Source of the DNA: a virus
Reading direction: 5' to 3' (one strand)
IMG/VR virus record: IMGVR_UViG_3300035698_021798
Span: 1-45,059 of that record
Length of the DNA: 45,059 nucleotides
This document shows, piece by piece, positions 33,088 to 42,402 of this stretch (position 1 is the stretch's first letter; every line of letters starts with the position of its first letter). Both the position numbers and the translations under genes were made by a program. The notes beneath the pieces are model-generated. The model was given only the letters and a program-made list of their open reading frames with translations. It searched no databases and had not been told where the DNA came from.

Positions 33088-35126
33088 TCGAGTATGCCTG
33101 AGATCTTAAGCAAGCTCATGATGCTGTCGTCAATGCTCCAATAGTATTTTGAATTTTTACCTGTTCTCCGAACAACATTTAACAGATAGAGATCTTCGAG
33201 AAGACGAAACACTGTCGCAGATGGCAGTCTCGTAAATTCGGAGATCTCTTTTGTTTTGAGTTCATGCAAGCCATCTTCTTTTCCGGATCTATAAAGTGTA
33301 TATATGATAGAGATCAATCGGTCAGGGCAGGTGTGAAGCGCTACCTTACACATGCAGAGATACTCTCTCAGCCCCAACTCTTTGAGGTCTCGCATGATAC
33401 CGATCCCGATTCCCAACTTCATTAATTGTTTCGCAAGTCGTGTACCGACTTCCGTAGATGGCTTATATAAAACCTGCTGCGTGTAATTATCACGAACAAC
33501 AACTCCACGCATCTTCGCACAAAACTGAGCTAACGCAATAACTTTTTTGAGATACTGTTGTGGAAACTCCGGAAGTTTTTCATCAACATGTTTAGACATT
33601 ATACGAAACGCTGCGCCCTGCATCTCTTCTCGCATCACAAGTTCGTTGTTGATGTTAGCGAGCGCACGCATGATTTTTTTCTCTTCATTGATGTGCGTAT
33701 CAATTTGAATTCTATATTTTAAAAAGCGTTCACCGAGGCTTTGATGGATTGTTGAAAATGAATCGATGACCGGTGTCGTTCCTGCAAGGATCCCGAATTT
33801 ACTTGTGTATTCTCTGCGTAAACCGGTGCCGAATTGTTTCTCGGTTTTTCCGTCGTATACATCGCGAAGGATACCGAAGATCTCATCTCGCGCTGCAAAA
33901 TGCATCGATGTTATTGTTGTAAAATCTTTCAGCACCAAAATCTTTCCGTCGAGTTGAGGAATCAACGAAGGGTCTTTTCCTTCACTGCCCCATGTGTATC
34001 CAGAGATAAGTGAATGCGGTGTAAGTGATGTGAGACATGTAATCTGAATGCACTTCACTAAGCTCATTAATAGTTCAGATTTACTTCCACCCGGAGGTGC
34101 AACCAAGAATAACCAAACAGGATCTCCGCTGATATATAAATTCGCAAAAATAGATCCGAACATAATCTCGAGAACATGTTCATCAGGAAGATGCATCCAT
34201 TTTTGATAAACCGCAAATTCTTTTTCTAAGTCAAGATCACCCTCAACTACCTCAGGTGAATCTCCGTCAATGAGTTGTGCCTCAGGTGTGTCTCCTTGTT
34301 TGAGTCTCGGCGTATCAACGAAAAGTTTTTTTAAATTACGCCAACACCCATTGAGTTTTTTAACTTGAATTCCGTGTTTCACCCAGTCACGCAAATCGAA
34401 TCCTGTTGGGAGGCTATCCAACCAATTTATGAAGCTGATAGATCTAGCAGTTCCATTTAATAATTGATTGACCTTAACTTCTCCAGCCTCTCCTGCCTGA
34501 TCATTGTCGTACAAAACTTGAACGTCACAACCTCTGAAATGTGGGAGCCAATCTTTTTTGAATATCCCTGCGCCGGACACTGCCACAACTGCGCATGTGT
34601 CACTCATTTTAAGCTTGCCGAATAGCCATTCAAGCGCGATCCCATCCCATTCACCCTCACATAGGTATATCGTGCGCCTTTTCGCTATCCTGTGCGCATT
34701 CATGAGACTCTGAGTGGATCCTGCGGAGGCTCTGGTCTTCATTTTAAGCTTGTAGAGCCTTATATCGCAACAGCTATCTTTGCCATTGACAATGGGAATT
34801 GTGTAACGTCTGCCGATAGGGTCCCAACCAACCAGCCAACTTCTAAACGCACTCATCGGGATCCCGCGATCTGCGGACAACCGTTCGAGGTGTTTTCGGT
34901 TTGAGGTTTCATACAAATTCTTGTGGTACATCGATGCCAACCGATGCAATATATTTGGAATGTTTCCCTTCAACCCACAAGACTTACAATCCCACAGCCC
35001 TTTGTCTTTATTAATATAGAAGTGATCTTCTTTCCCACAAAAAACACAGTCAGTGATTATCTGATTGCCGACTTCTTTGTTTGCCCTGATATGGTGCTCA
35101 TCTAAGATTTTCAAAATCCCACTCAT
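33084..35126 (-). CDS. bifunctional primase-helicase-like protein
   Basis: Residues 27-50 are a primase zinc ribbon (C27, C30, C47, C50). IYLCEGEWDG (153-162) and VLYDNDQAG (204-212) are Toprim motifs with E157, D207 and D209. An ATPase part begins near 310, with the phosphate loop APPGGSKSE (343-351), which departs from GxxxxGK(S/T) at two glycines. DGKILVLKDFTT near 395 may be Walker B. The C-terminal about 90 residues are a winged helix (LKTKEISEFTRLPSATVFRL). The protein should prime and unwind DNA at the phage fork. It is the last gene of the leftward arm. Confidence 0.8.
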   Translation of the reverse strand: MSGILKILDEHHIRANKEVGNQIITDCVFCGKEDHFYINKDKGLWDCKSCGLKGNIPNILHRLASMYHKNLYETSNRKHLERLSADRGIPMSAFRSWLVGWDPIGRRYTIPIVNGKDSCCDIRLYKLKMKTRASAGSTQSLMNAHRIAKRRTIYLCEGEWDGIALEWLFGKLKMSDTCAVVAVSGAGIFKKDWLPHFRGCDVQVLYDNDQAGEAGEVKVNQLLNGTARSISFINWLDSLPTGFDLRDWVKHGIQVKKLNGCWRNLKKLFVDTPRLKQGDTPEAQLIDGDSPEVVEGDLDLEKEFAVYQKWMHLPDEHVLEIMFGSIFANLYISGDPVWLFLVAPPGGSKSELLMSLVKCIQITCLTSLTPHSLISGYTWGSEGKDPSLIPQLDGKILVLKDFTTITSMHFAARDEIFGILRDVYDGKTEKQFGTGLRREYTSKFGILAGTTPVIDSFSTIHQSLGERFLKYRIQIDTHINEEKKIMRALANINNELVMREEMQGAAFRIMSKHVDEKLPEFPQQYLKKVIALAQFCAKMRGVVVRDNYTQQVLYKPSTEVGTRLAKQLMKLGIGIGIMRDLKELGLREYLCMCKVALHTCPDRLISIIYTLYRSGKEDGLHELKTKEISEFTRLPSATVFRLLEDLYLLNVVRRTGKNSKYYWSIDDSIMSLLKISGILD

Positions 35127-35138
35127 TCGCTTGTCTCC

Positions 35139-37016
35139 TTATGGATTGATACGCACCTTTTTATCCCACGAACTGCTTGACGTAACTTTGTCTATTTTAA
35201 CATGAAGTTGTTTCACATCAGGAAATACACCGTGATGATTCTCCATGATGCTTTTTAACTTCAATAATAATGTTCTCGTTGCAAAACGACTTGGCAATCC
35301 AAAAATCAGTTCATCATGTAGTGTCATGACCAAACCACCGCCGATCTTTTTCGATTTGAAATAATCCGAGCATTCGATCATCTTTTCTTTGAGTAGATCC
35401 GCACAGGACCCCTGAACTTTATAATTTATTGCGCGATAAGAAGCGTCCTGATCCACGTATAATCTGCGACCATAGGCGTTGTGAATATATCCAACGCGCT
35501 CAACCAAGTCTGAGCAATCATCAATATACGCAGTCAGTGTTGGATATAGATCACTAAACTTTTTAATATACCCACGCGCTTCGTTGAGAGAGCACCCAAG
35601 CGCGAGACTTACTGCGCGAGCGCCCATCCCATAAATCCTACCAAAAAACATCACTTTCCCCCTGTCTCTCGAAGGTGAACTCTTGGAGGTTGAAAGTTCT
35701 TTTGCAACAATATCCTCGCCTTTTCCCCATATACTATTTGCGGTCTCAGTATGGAGATCTCTTCCAGCCAAAAGCGCATCCATCATCACTCGTTCCTGAG
35801 ATAAAAACGCAGCAGCATACACTTCGACTTGTGAATAATCAAAACAATACCACACATACCCTTTCTTTGGTCTGAATGGACCACGTGCTTGAACTGGTTT
35901 TATAGATCTACCCTCAGAGAATGCTGAGACATTTTGCAAGTTGGGTTTCTTACAGGAGAATCGAGCTGTTATAGCACCCATCTGTTGAAAGTTTGGATGC
36001 AACACCCAGTTCTCTGGATCAGTGTGATCAGATTCATCTTTGAACATCCCAAAAAAACTAGCGAGCGCATGCTCCGCAGCTTTGTAGCTGAGATACGCAT
36101 CGATGATTGGATGTTTTATTTGTATCAACAATTTTCCGGTCATTTTCTGCTTTCCGGTGGGTGTGAAATTGTTGCATGGAAGTTTTAGTTTATCAAAAAA
36201 TAATCCAGCCATTGCCGGTTTGGAATTCACGTTTATATCTTTGACCCCACCTAGGCGGCACAACTCTTTATAATGCAAAGCCGATTGATGTTTGTGGGTG
36301 TCGATTTCACGCTGTACAATTTTAGGGTCCAGCGTCACTCCCTGTTTCTCCATGGCGTAGGTGACATGCAAAAGCTTCAGCTCTTTCTCATATATGAAAC
36401 GCTGATCATCACTCGCATATAAACCCTCTAAAAATTCATACAATCTTTTTGTGCGCAAGACGTCCATGATAGCGTACTTCGCAACCTTCTTATGGTCGGC
36501 TACCATCCAATAGTCCGCGGCAACTGACTTTGAAAGTTTGTGCCCTTTCTTTTTTGCTATCGATCGCGCTTTCATGCATGCGCGTTTTAGATCTGTGAGC
36601 TCATCATCGTTCATTCCAAGCAGCTTGACCGTCAAAGGTTTAAGCCCATAAGTGGGAAGGTCGTTGTGATAACACTTCGTCATGAAAAGCGTGTCCTCAA
36701 CTCGTCCGTTGACGCTCAGCCCAATTGAATCGAGCATCCCAATATCAAACTTTGCGTTGTGAAACACTTTGGTGGTTGTGGGGTCCTCAAGAAATTTACG
36801 TAGACCCTCAACATCAGATTGATTGACTGTGACTTTGCGCGTGAAAGGATCTACACCCCAACGCACATAATAGCGTGTCTCAGCTTCGTCGTGCCAACAC
36901 CAACTGACAATGTATGGACGATCTCCGGTCCAAGGTGAAAGCCCTGTTGTCTCAGTGTCAACCGAAACGATCTTTGCATGAATCTTAAATTTATCTAATC
37001 TGACTTTTATACGCAC
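35139..37016 (-). CDS. family A DNA polymerase
   Basis: Residues 18-26 (SVDTETTGL) hold the exonuclease metal ligands D20 and E22; FHNAKFDIG and YAIMDVLRTKRL complete the 3'-5' exonuclease. The polymerase palm has AITARFSCKKPNLQNV, then motif A FDYSQVEVYAA with the first Asp, motif B RDRGKVMFFGRIYG (Arg and Lys spaced by 3, with Phe at the Pol I 762 position) and motif C LHDELIF. All key residues are present, so it should be an active replicase. Length (625 aa) is normal for phage enzymes without the 5' nuclease. Confidence 0.93.
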   Translation of the reverse strand: MRIKVRLDKFKIHAKIVSVDTETTGLSPWTGDRPYIVSWCWHDEAETRYYVRWGVDPFTRKVTVNQSDVEGLRKFLEDPTTTKVFHNAKFDIGMLDSIGLSVNGRVEDTLFMTKCYHNDLPTYGLKPLTVKLLGMNDDELTDLKRACMKARSIAKKKGHKLSKSVAADYWMVADHKKVAKYAIMDVLRTKRLYEFLEGLYASDDQRFIYEKELKLLHVTYAMEKQGVTLDPKIVQREIDTHKHQSALHYKELCRLGGVKDINVNSKPAMAGLFFDKLKLPCNNFTPTGKQKMTGKLLIQIKHPIIDAYLSYKAAEHALASFFGMFKDESDHTDPENWVLHPNFQQMGAITARFSCKKPNLQNVSAFSEGRSIKPVQARGPFRPKKGYVWYCFDYSQVEVYAAAFLSQERVMMDALLAGRDLHTETANSIWGKGEDIVAKELSTSKSSPSRDRGKVMFFGRIYGMGARAVSLALGCSLNEARGYIKKFSDLYPTLTAYIDDCSDLVERVGYIHNAYGRRLYVDQDASYRAINYKVQGSCADLLKEKMIECSDYFKSKKIGGGLVMTLHDELIFGLPSRFATRTLLLKLKSIMENHHGVFPDVKQLHVKIDKVTSSSSWDKKVRINP

Positions 37017-37036
37017 AGTTGATCCTTTTGTTTTAA

Positions 37037-37088
37037 ACTCTGTGGGGCAGGGCGGTTTTAAAATCCGCGCCTGCCACCCATTCAGAGT
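37037..37088 (-). other. hairpin between ssDNA-binding and polymerase genes
   Basis: ACTCTG (37037-37042) pairs with CAGAGT (37083-37088), and the enclosed GC-rich arms (GGGGCAGGGCGG against CCGCGCCTGCC) pair with small bulges around a TTTTAAAA loop. No U-run follows in the leftward direction. It could process the message so that the ssDNA-binding protein is made in excess over the polymerase. Confidence 0.5.
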
Positions 37089-37109
37089 GATTTTACTTCT
37101 TTGCTTTAC

Positions 37110-37871
37110 TTATCCAGCGACAGAGATCTGATCAACTGCCACACGGTACTTCTTTCCATTATGTGAAACAATCGCAGTGTCTTTTTCCTCTTCAAGGGTC
37201 ACGACTTCACCTTCAACCTCTTTCTTGTCGAGATTAAAAAACACAGGCATACCAACTTTCAACTCCACGCCGGCGCCATCATCGATGACCTTAGGAGCAT
37301 CCGCAACAAGCTCCTCCGGAACAACTTCAGCTTTTGCCGGAGTTGCTTTTGCCGGAGCCGCCTTGCCTTTCTTGGCTTTAGGTTTCGCTATCTCATCCAC
37401 AGGTTCCAGATCCTCAACTGGTTTCGCTTCAGAAGATCCGCCACCGATAGATCCGGTGCCGAGCACCTTTAAAATATAAACATTTTGAAACGTGCCACTG
37501 TCACCTTTTCCAGCTTTGGTTTTCAATTGGATTTTAACGATCGACCCAAGGATTTGCTTGATGTCCTCGTCGAGCGTTTCAGGATCATCAATCTCAAGAC
37601 CCAAACGAGACAGTGTGTTGACCGCAATCTGCACGCTCTGTTCACTATCCAATCCGGTATATAGGCGTTTTGTTTTGTTGACGAATTCACCTTCTTGAAC
37701 TTGGAATTCAATCATCATTTGCAGACGCCCACTTCCCTGAGACTCATTGACGTCAGTGTCGATGACTTTTGTCAGATACCTACCATCGTCGAGTTCATCA
37801 AAACCACCAGCTCCCTTGTTTTCGTTTGCTGTTTTCCACAACCCTTTCAAATTTTTCAACTTGCTGCCCAT
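37110..37871 (-). CDS. DUF669-like single-strand DNA-binding protein
   Basis: ATG 37871 is chosen because AAAGGAGG stands 8 bases upstream; the longer frame from 37907 lacks that. The N-terminal about 140 residues follow DUF669 (GGFDELDDGRYLTKVID, then GSGRLQMMIEFQV), a phage ssDNA-binding family. A Lys/Ala/Pro linker (about 150-190) leads to a C-terminal SH3/Tudor-like beta module (VGMPVFFNLDKKEVEGEVV). Neighbours are the polymerase and a Sak4-like ATPase, consistent with replication and recombination. Confidence 0.7.
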   Translation of the reverse strand: MGSKLKNLKGLWKTANENKGAGGFDELDDGRYLTKVIDTDVNESQGSGRLQMMIEFQVQEGEFVNKTKRLYTGLDSEQSVQIAVNTLSRLGLEIDDPETLDEDIKQILGSIVKIQLKTKAGKGDSGTFQNVYILKVLGTGSIGGGSSEAKPVEDLEPVDEIAKPKAKKGKAAPAKATPAKAEVVPEELVADAPKVIDDGAGVELKVGMPVFFNLDKKEVEGEVVTLEEEKDTAIVSHNGKKYRVAVDQISVAG

Positions 37872-37907
37872 AAGTGCATCCTCCTTTAGTTTTATATACT
37901 TCTGCAA

Positions 37908-38672
37908 CTACTTCTTACGGATCACCATACGTCTTCTTGCTTTTTGCATCGGTTGTGATTGTGCTGCAACCTCCTCTTTAGAATTGAACGCCTCAACAAA
38001 ATTAGTATACGCTGTTTCAACTGTGTCTCCCATATCCACCTTATTGACTCCGATGAAGTTTTGTGTCAACCGGCATCCTGCGTTGATCTCTTCGTTGCCT
38101 TTAATTTGGAGGAATCGCTTTCCACCATCATATCCGTAATAACCCCAAACATCGACCATAGGCTCAAGTATCGCGCGCCCTTGTTTTGAGAGGGTTGGAC
38201 TGATCAAATAAGAGTCACCCTTCAATCGTTTGATACTCGCTTCTTTAGCGTGTGAGATATAAACAACGCCCCTGCCAAGTTTTCCGAGAGCACTCACATA
38301 TCTCGCAAACTCATCTTTTACCAACTCATATCCCTTACCCCATTCCTCATCCGATGGGTGATCGATCGCAAGTCTTTTGCACATATAATCTGAGCAATAC
38401 TTGAACATCAAATCGACAGTGTCAATGATGATGGTCTTGAATCGATCCGTGTTTTGTAACTGAGCGTATACATCGATGAGGTCCGCCCACTTGTTGATGT
38501 CTGCACGGTAAATCTCTAAAGACTTGGCGCCCGGCTCGAACATTAAAAACAGTGCGTCTGGAAATTGTGCAGCCAATGACGTTTTTCCAATCTTCTCTCT
38601 CCCATATAAAAAGATGGTGTACTTTGCGAGATCTTTCTCTCTAACTGATTTCTTCGACGGTAAATTAACCAC
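37908..38672 (-). CDS. Sak4-like RecA-fold ATPase
   Basis: Walker A GREKIGKT (24-31) and Walker B IIIDT (81-85) lie in a single RecA-like domain, with YISHAKE as a sensor strand. This is the AAA_24/Sak4 type, phage recombinases that anneal or exchange strands with the ssDNA-binding protein. The basic C-terminus (KARRRMVIRKK) may bind DNA. It overlaps the nuclease gene by 8 bases, and the ssDNA-binding gene follows. Confidence 0.8.
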   Translation of the reverse strand: MVNLPSKKSVREKDLAKYTIFLYGREKIGKTSLAAQFPDALFLMFEPGAKSLEIYRADINKWADLIDVYAQLQNTDRFKTIIIDTVDLMFKYCSDYMCKRLAIDHPSDEEWGKGYELVKDEFARYVSALGKLGRGVVYISHAKEASIKRLKGDSYLISPTLSKQGRAILEPMVDVWGYYGYDGGKRFLQIKGNEEINAGCRLTQNFIGVNKVDMGDTVETAYTNFVEAFNSKEEVAAQSQPMQKARRRMVIRKK

Positions 38673-39657
38673 GAGACCCTCCTTGTTTTATTATGCAAAC
38701 TCTTTTTCTATTTCTTGAAACTTTTACACACACAGCTTTGCGCTTTCGCTCTTTCTTTCCAAAATTTGTGTAATTATTCATCGAGCATATCTGCAAGAAA
38801 TCACAGTTGCCATAATTATTTTCACACTTCGTTGTGTTGCAATACTCCGGAAGCTTTCCCTCTCTCCAGAGTTTATACTCAGCAAGGATTGGATTGAGCT
38901 CATCAGTAACCCACGCGTTATAATCCGCTTTTGAAATCAAGGTTTGAATGCGCTTGAAATAAAACTCAGGGCGGTCATTGATATCAACCTCGAATCGCTT
39001 TGCGAATTGTGCAACAGTCTCATCGACCTTCAACTTTCCCTCGAACTTTTTTGCTACATTATAAACCAACGCTTTTGGAAAGCGACCGGTTGCCATGTGA
39101 ATGGCGTGCAAATAATAAAAGGTTTGAAAGTCAATGTGCAACATATCAACGATGTCTCTGTTGATGCGCCCTTTTGTTTTCGTTTCAAAAACAAAAAGGT
39201 CCTTGCCTATTTCATAGATCCCATCGATATATCCATGAAGCACAATGCCACGATATGGAATCTCAAATTTATGCTCCAAAGAAATCCACTTTTTAGAGCC
39301 ATTGAAATCTGAAATGTGATGCCTGATATATGCTTTGATAAATACGGAAATAAGCGCAACATCGATCTCCATCTCAATGAGGATCTCTTTGCTTTGGACG
39401 AGACCTTGATTCTCCTCTTCCCATGTCTTGAGGTATGACGCCATCTCTTTATCTACGACCTCAGCTCTTGGGACAACATTCCTTTTCATGGAATATAACG
39501 TCACCAACTCCAGTATCGCATGGAACATCTTTCCGAATCTCAACGCCCTTGATGATTTCTTGAGGAACCAACCATCCAAAGCCAGTCGCGCTTTTTTTCT
39601 ACATTCCAGAAATCGGGAGATCCCTGAGTATGATATACGTATTAAATTCTCCGACAC
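38665..39657 (-). CDS. PD-(D/E)XK nuclease with probable iron-sulphur cluster
   Basis: HGYIDGIYEIGKDLFVFETKTK (141-162) gives D145, E158 and K160 of the RecB-family nuclease core, and DFQTFYYLHA is the following motif. Cysteines at 19 and at 273, 278, 285 and 291 match the split cluster of Cas4/AddB-type nucleases, which holds a 4Fe-4S centre. It likely resects DNA ends for the Sak4-like protein. It is not part of a CRISPR locus here. Confidence 0.82.
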   Translation of the reverse strand: MSENLIRISYSGISRFLECRKKARLALDGWFLKKSSRALRFGKMFHAILELVTLYSMKRNVVPRAEVVDKEMASYLKTWEEENQGLVQSKEILIEMEIDVALISVFIKAYIRHHISDFNGSKKWISLEHKFEIPYRGIVLHGYIDGIYEIGKDLFVFETKTKGRINRDIVDMLHIDFQTFYYLHAIHMATGRFPKALVYNVAKKFEGKLKVDETVAQFAKRFEVDINDRPEFYFKRIQTLISKADYNAWVTDELNPILAEYKLWREGKLPEYCNTTKCENNYGNCDFLQICSMNNYTNFGKKERKRKAVCVKVSRNRKRVCIIKQGGSRG

Positions 39658-40158
39658 TTAAAACCTCCCCTGAAGATATAGTCCTATCCCGTATGCGTCC
39701 CACAGATGTGTTGATTTGCCGAGCCACAAATGCGGCGGCATGATTTTTTTGCACCTCCTTATAGTTTCTGTTTTAGGTAATTGACCTTTCCACTCTTCAA
39801 CTGGAATAGGTTTGAATGTTGCAAGCGGAAATGTTGCACGGATGCAACCGATCAAATAAACCAATTTGAATATATCGCCTCGATTGATTGCCGCAATGCC
39901 AGCCGCGCTCCGGAATGCTCTGGGAAATTCGATGTATAAACGAACCACAGACATTCCGGATCTGCGAGCCCAGCCAGATATCATCATGGCGATGTCCATA
40001 GCTGAGAGGTGCCATGTCTCAAGTTTACTTGTGCAACTGAAATGATCAAATGCAATAAGCGGAATACCTTCACGCTCAAGGTTGTCACATTTCCACGCGA
40101 TCACACCTGTACCGCCTAATCCCGGATCTACTGTAAAATTTACATTTCTTCCTTGCAT
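39658..40158 (-). CDS. RuvC-like Holliday junction resolvase
   Basis: ATG 40158 is preferred over GTG 40164 because AAAGGAG sits 5 bases upstream. VDPGLGGTG (10-18) gives the first Asp (D11), YIEFP (76-80) the Glu (E77), and HLWDAYGIG (151-159) the last Asp (D154), the RNase H-fold triad. The enzyme should resolve branched replication intermediates before packaging. It overlaps the small gene upstream by 19 bases. Confidence 0.78.
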   Translation of the reverse strand: MQGRNVNFTVDPGLGGTGVIAWKCDNLEREGIPLIAFDHFSCTSKLETWHLSAMDIAMMISGWARRSGMSVVRLYIEFPRAFRSAAGIAAINRGDIFKLVYLIGCIRATFPLATFKPIPVEEWKGQLPKTETIRRCKKIMPPHLWLGKSTHLWDAYGIGLYLQGRF

Positions 40159-40364
40159 TTGCACTCCTTTGGTATTTCAAACACCCAACACACCCATTGA
40201 ATTGCAGGCATGCCTCGCATACACTTTTGTGTTTTTAATTTCTCGCCGATCTTAACTGAGTACGCCGAGAATCCATCTCCATCTTTTATGATGTGAACCT
40301 TCTCTCCGATTATTCTCGCTCTTTTTTGTGCTCGCTTAATTCTGCAAAAGTCACACACTTCCAT
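40140..40364 (-). CDS. small Cys-rich protein, 74 aa
   Basis: ATG 40364 follows an AAAGG-type site; the longer frame from 40448 overlaps the zinc protein in another frame. It starts MEVCDFC and ends CWVFEIPKECKCKEE, giving two possible zinc pairs at opposite ends, with a VHIIKDGDGFSAYSV beta part between. Function unknown. Confidence 0.6.
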   Translation of the reverse strand: MEVCDFCRIKRAQKRARIIGEKVHIIKDGDGFSAYSVKIGEKLKTQKCMRGMPAIQWVCWVFEIPKECKCKEEM

Positions 40365-40485
40365 TGAGCCCTTTCCTTTGCCCTGATCCTCCGCATGGAA
40401 TGCACGCTCCGCCTCTGCTTGATTTGCCGGAGCCTCCACACGCCACACACTTTGAGCTTGGTTTTTTTCTGATCTTAACTCGCAT
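40351..40485 (-). CDS. tiny DnaJ-type zinc-finger protein, 44 aa
   Basis: ATG 40485 overlaps the stop of the membrane peptide upstream (TGATG). CVACGGSG and CIPCGGSG (about residues 13-20 and 30-37) are two CxxCxGxG repeats, the zinc-binding unit of DnaJ. The rest is basic (MRVKIRKK). It may be a stand-alone zinc knuckle acting on host chaperones or nucleic acid. Another such motif is in the receiver protein at 980-1585. Confidence 0.6.
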   Translation of the reverse strand: MRVKIRKKPSSKCVACGGSGKSSRGGACIPCGGSGQRKGLNGSV

Positions 40486-40592
40486 CAATCTCTCAACTGA
40501 TCGTCTGTTTTGCAAAGCCAGCATCCCGCGGCTGCGAGAACAACTACGGTGACAATGGTTGCACCTATGAACCATAAAGCAGCTTCTAACAT
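40485..40592 (-). CDS. 35-residue membrane peptide
   Basis: GAGGAG precedes ATG 40592. Almost the whole peptide is one membrane helix (ALWFIGATIVTVVVLAAAGC), followed by a short polar tail. Starts and stops overlap both neighbours. Such peptides in phage early operons often target host membrane proteins. The role is unknown. Confidence 0.55.
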   Translation of the reverse strand: MLEAALWFIGATIVTVVVLAAAGCWLCKTDDQLRD

Positions 40593-40852
40593 GATTTTCT
40601 CCTCGGCTCCCAGTTATTGTACGTCTTACATCCTGAAAATGAGGCACACAAACCTTCACCATCTGAAGCTCCACACGTCGAACAGTCTTTCACCTCAGGG
40701 ACAGGCTTGACCCAATGAACGTAAACCCACTCCCCTCCAGCCGGTCCACAAAGTCTCGCGTTGTAATTTGCGTGGCACCCATTAAACATCTCTATGTCGC
40801 ATATTTTGCGCACGCAACTTTTGCAGCTCTTCACTCGGTTCCATGATCTCAT
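40586..40852 (-). CDS. Cys-rich protein, 88 aa
   Basis: Ten cysteines in 88 residues, including CKSCVRKIC, CSTCGAS and CASFSGC, point to several zinc sites or a disulphide-free knuckle protein. There is no signal peptide, so it is probably cytoplasmic and metal-bound. Its ATG overlaps the stop of the preceding gene. Family not recognised. Confidence 0.6.
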   Translation of the reverse strand: MRSWNRVKSCKSCVRKICDIEMFNGCHANYNARLCGPAGGEWVYVHWVKPVPEVKDCSTCGASDGEGLCASFSGCKTYNNWEPRRKSC

Positions 40853-41052
40853 CAGCTCAGCGCCATCGATAGGGTAACTCCGATCAACACAGCCAATAAA
40901 ATCGCGAGCGTCAACAAAAGAGCTTCCAGATCTTTATAAATTGGAACCAACTCATCGAGCATAGAACTAATCAGTGCAGGGTCCATGCCTTTCTTTCTGT
41001 TGATTGGGCTCGCATACGCACTTCCCAACGCTTCCTCTAACTTCTTTCTCAT
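40852..41052 (-). CDS. small protein with C-terminal membrane anchor, 66 aa
   Basis: A soluble, charged N-terminal half (MRKKLEEALGSAYASPINRK) is followed by a membrane segment LLLTLAILLAVLIGVTLSMA (45-64). It is a tail-anchored layout. The gene is coupled to the Cys-rich gene downstream (TGATG). Function unknown. Confidence 0.55.
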   Translation of the reverse strand: MRKKLEEALGSAYASPINRKKGMDPALISSMLDELVPIYKDLEALLLTLAILLAVLIGVTLSMALS

Positions 41053-41065
41053 ACAATCCTCCCTG

Positions 41066-42400
41066 TTATTTAATGTATCGCTTCAAAACCATTTCCCACA
41101 ATAGTTTAAAACTGAATTTCTTTTCTCTCAGGACTTCGAGAATATCAACCTCGATTGAATCTTCAAACAATAGATCTATATACGCCGGAGGAGAGATCCG
41201 TTCTGCGTGTGAGATACGCTTCTCTGATTGGCTTCGTTCCTCGGCACTATATGAATTCGTGAAGTATATTGCGGCTGATGCGTTATGAAGGTCGAGTGAA
41301 TATTGTCCGATCTTTGTTTGTAAGAGCATGACATCAGTCTCACCTCGTTGAAACGCTTGTTGTGCGAGCATCCGGTCATCCACTGTCATTGTTCCGTAAA
41401 GTGCGGCAACTCTGTATCCCGCATCCTCAAGAACTTTTTTGATCCTGCGCAAACCATCGTTGAACCTAAACCAGCAGATCACTTGTTCATCTTTATGCTT
41501 AGCGAGATACTCAAGCATCCAATCTTCTTTGGCTTTATTGATGATAAACTTCCACGCATACCCACTGGCGATCTTAGACAACCAGATTGACTGAGTCATC
41601 GCATACTTGGTTGTGAAAGCTTCGTTGTTCAGCTTGAGCTCAAAATGCTTGAGAATGCGCTCTGATTCTCTGATCTGAATTGCGTTCATCTTAAATAAAA
41701 CCTTTTCTCGGGTTTCCCTTGTATCCCATCCGGCACTCTTTTGTGACATGAATATTGTTTGCTTGTGTGTGAGAGCTTTGAGTTGATCATACACACCATA
41801 CCTTAGAACCCAATCATATTCAACTTGAATCATGTGCCGGCTTCTGAAATGCCAGAAGTCTTTACAGCCTAGGCACGAACCGTCTTTGAATATGAGCTGA
41901 GGAACCAACTCAACTATGCCCTCAGGGTTTGGAGTTCCGGAAAGCAAGATCTTGTGCGGAATCTTCTGATAATACTTCATCAAGGTTTTAGTTGTTCCAG
42001 ACGTAGGGTCCTTCATCCTGCTTGACTCATCAATGATGATCGCATCCCAATTGGCTAGGTGCAGTGGAACAGTCAATATTGTGGCAAGGCTCGCCATGTA
42101 CCAGCCATCTTGAGAGCTTGTGCACGCCTCTAGCTTGAGTTTCCGGCTGGTCAGGGCATAGATGGTCACTTTCTCAAAAGTAAGCTCCTTACGCCAGCTA
42201 ACCATCGCAGTTTTGGGGCACAGCACTAGTACGCGCCTCAGCTTCTTTCGGATGCAGTATTCAATTGACACCAAAGACTTGCCGAGGCGCATGTCCAGAT
42301 AGATAGCAGGGTCCTCAAACTTGAGAGCCCTTGCCAGCACTGGACGCTGCCATGCAAAGAAACTACGATTGCGATCAGGGATGTATCTGTGTGCTTTCAT
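41066..42400 (-). CDS. SNF2/DEAD-type helicase
   Basis: Motif I is LDMRLGKS (35-42), motif II is DESS (124-127), motif III is SGTP (154-157). The second domain has QVICWFRFNDGLR, ALYGTMTVDDR and a QSEKRISHAERI motif VI-like segment near 405. The order fits phage SNF2-like helicases that act on forked or branched DNA. DESS in place of DEAH is normal for this group. 444 residues is a compact form without extra domains. Confidence 0.85.
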   Translation of the reverse strand: MKAHRYIPDRNRSFFAWQRPVLARALKFEDPAIYLDMRLGKSLVSIEYCIRKKLRRVLVLCPKTAMVSWRKELTFEKVTIYALTSRKLKLEACTSSQDGWYMASLATILTVPLHLANWDAIIIDESSRMKDPTSGTTKTLMKYYQKIPHKILLSGTPNPEGIVELVPQLIFKDGSCLGCKDFWHFRSRHMIQVEYDWVLRYGVYDQLKALTHKQTIFMSQKSAGWDTRETREKVLFKMNAIQIRESERILKHFELKLNNEAFTTKYAMTQSIWLSKIASGYAWKFIINKAKEDWMLEYLAKHKDEQVICWFRFNDGLRRIKKVLEDAGYRVAALYGTMTVDDRMLAQQAFQRGETDVMLLQTKIGQYSLDLHNASAAIYFTNSYSAEERSQSEKRISHAERISPPAYIDLLFEDSIEVDILEVLREKKFSFKLLWEMVLKRYIK

Positions 42401-42402
42401 GC

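Noticed and set aside
37177-37479. 100-codon frame opposite the ssDNA-binding gene
   Set aside because: Ser/Thr/Pro-rich low-complexity product that mirrors the Lys/Ala linker of the real gene.
38665-39657. Cas4-like nuclease as a sign of CRISPR
   Set aside because: No cas1, cas2 or spaced repeats were seen; the neighbours are recombination genes.
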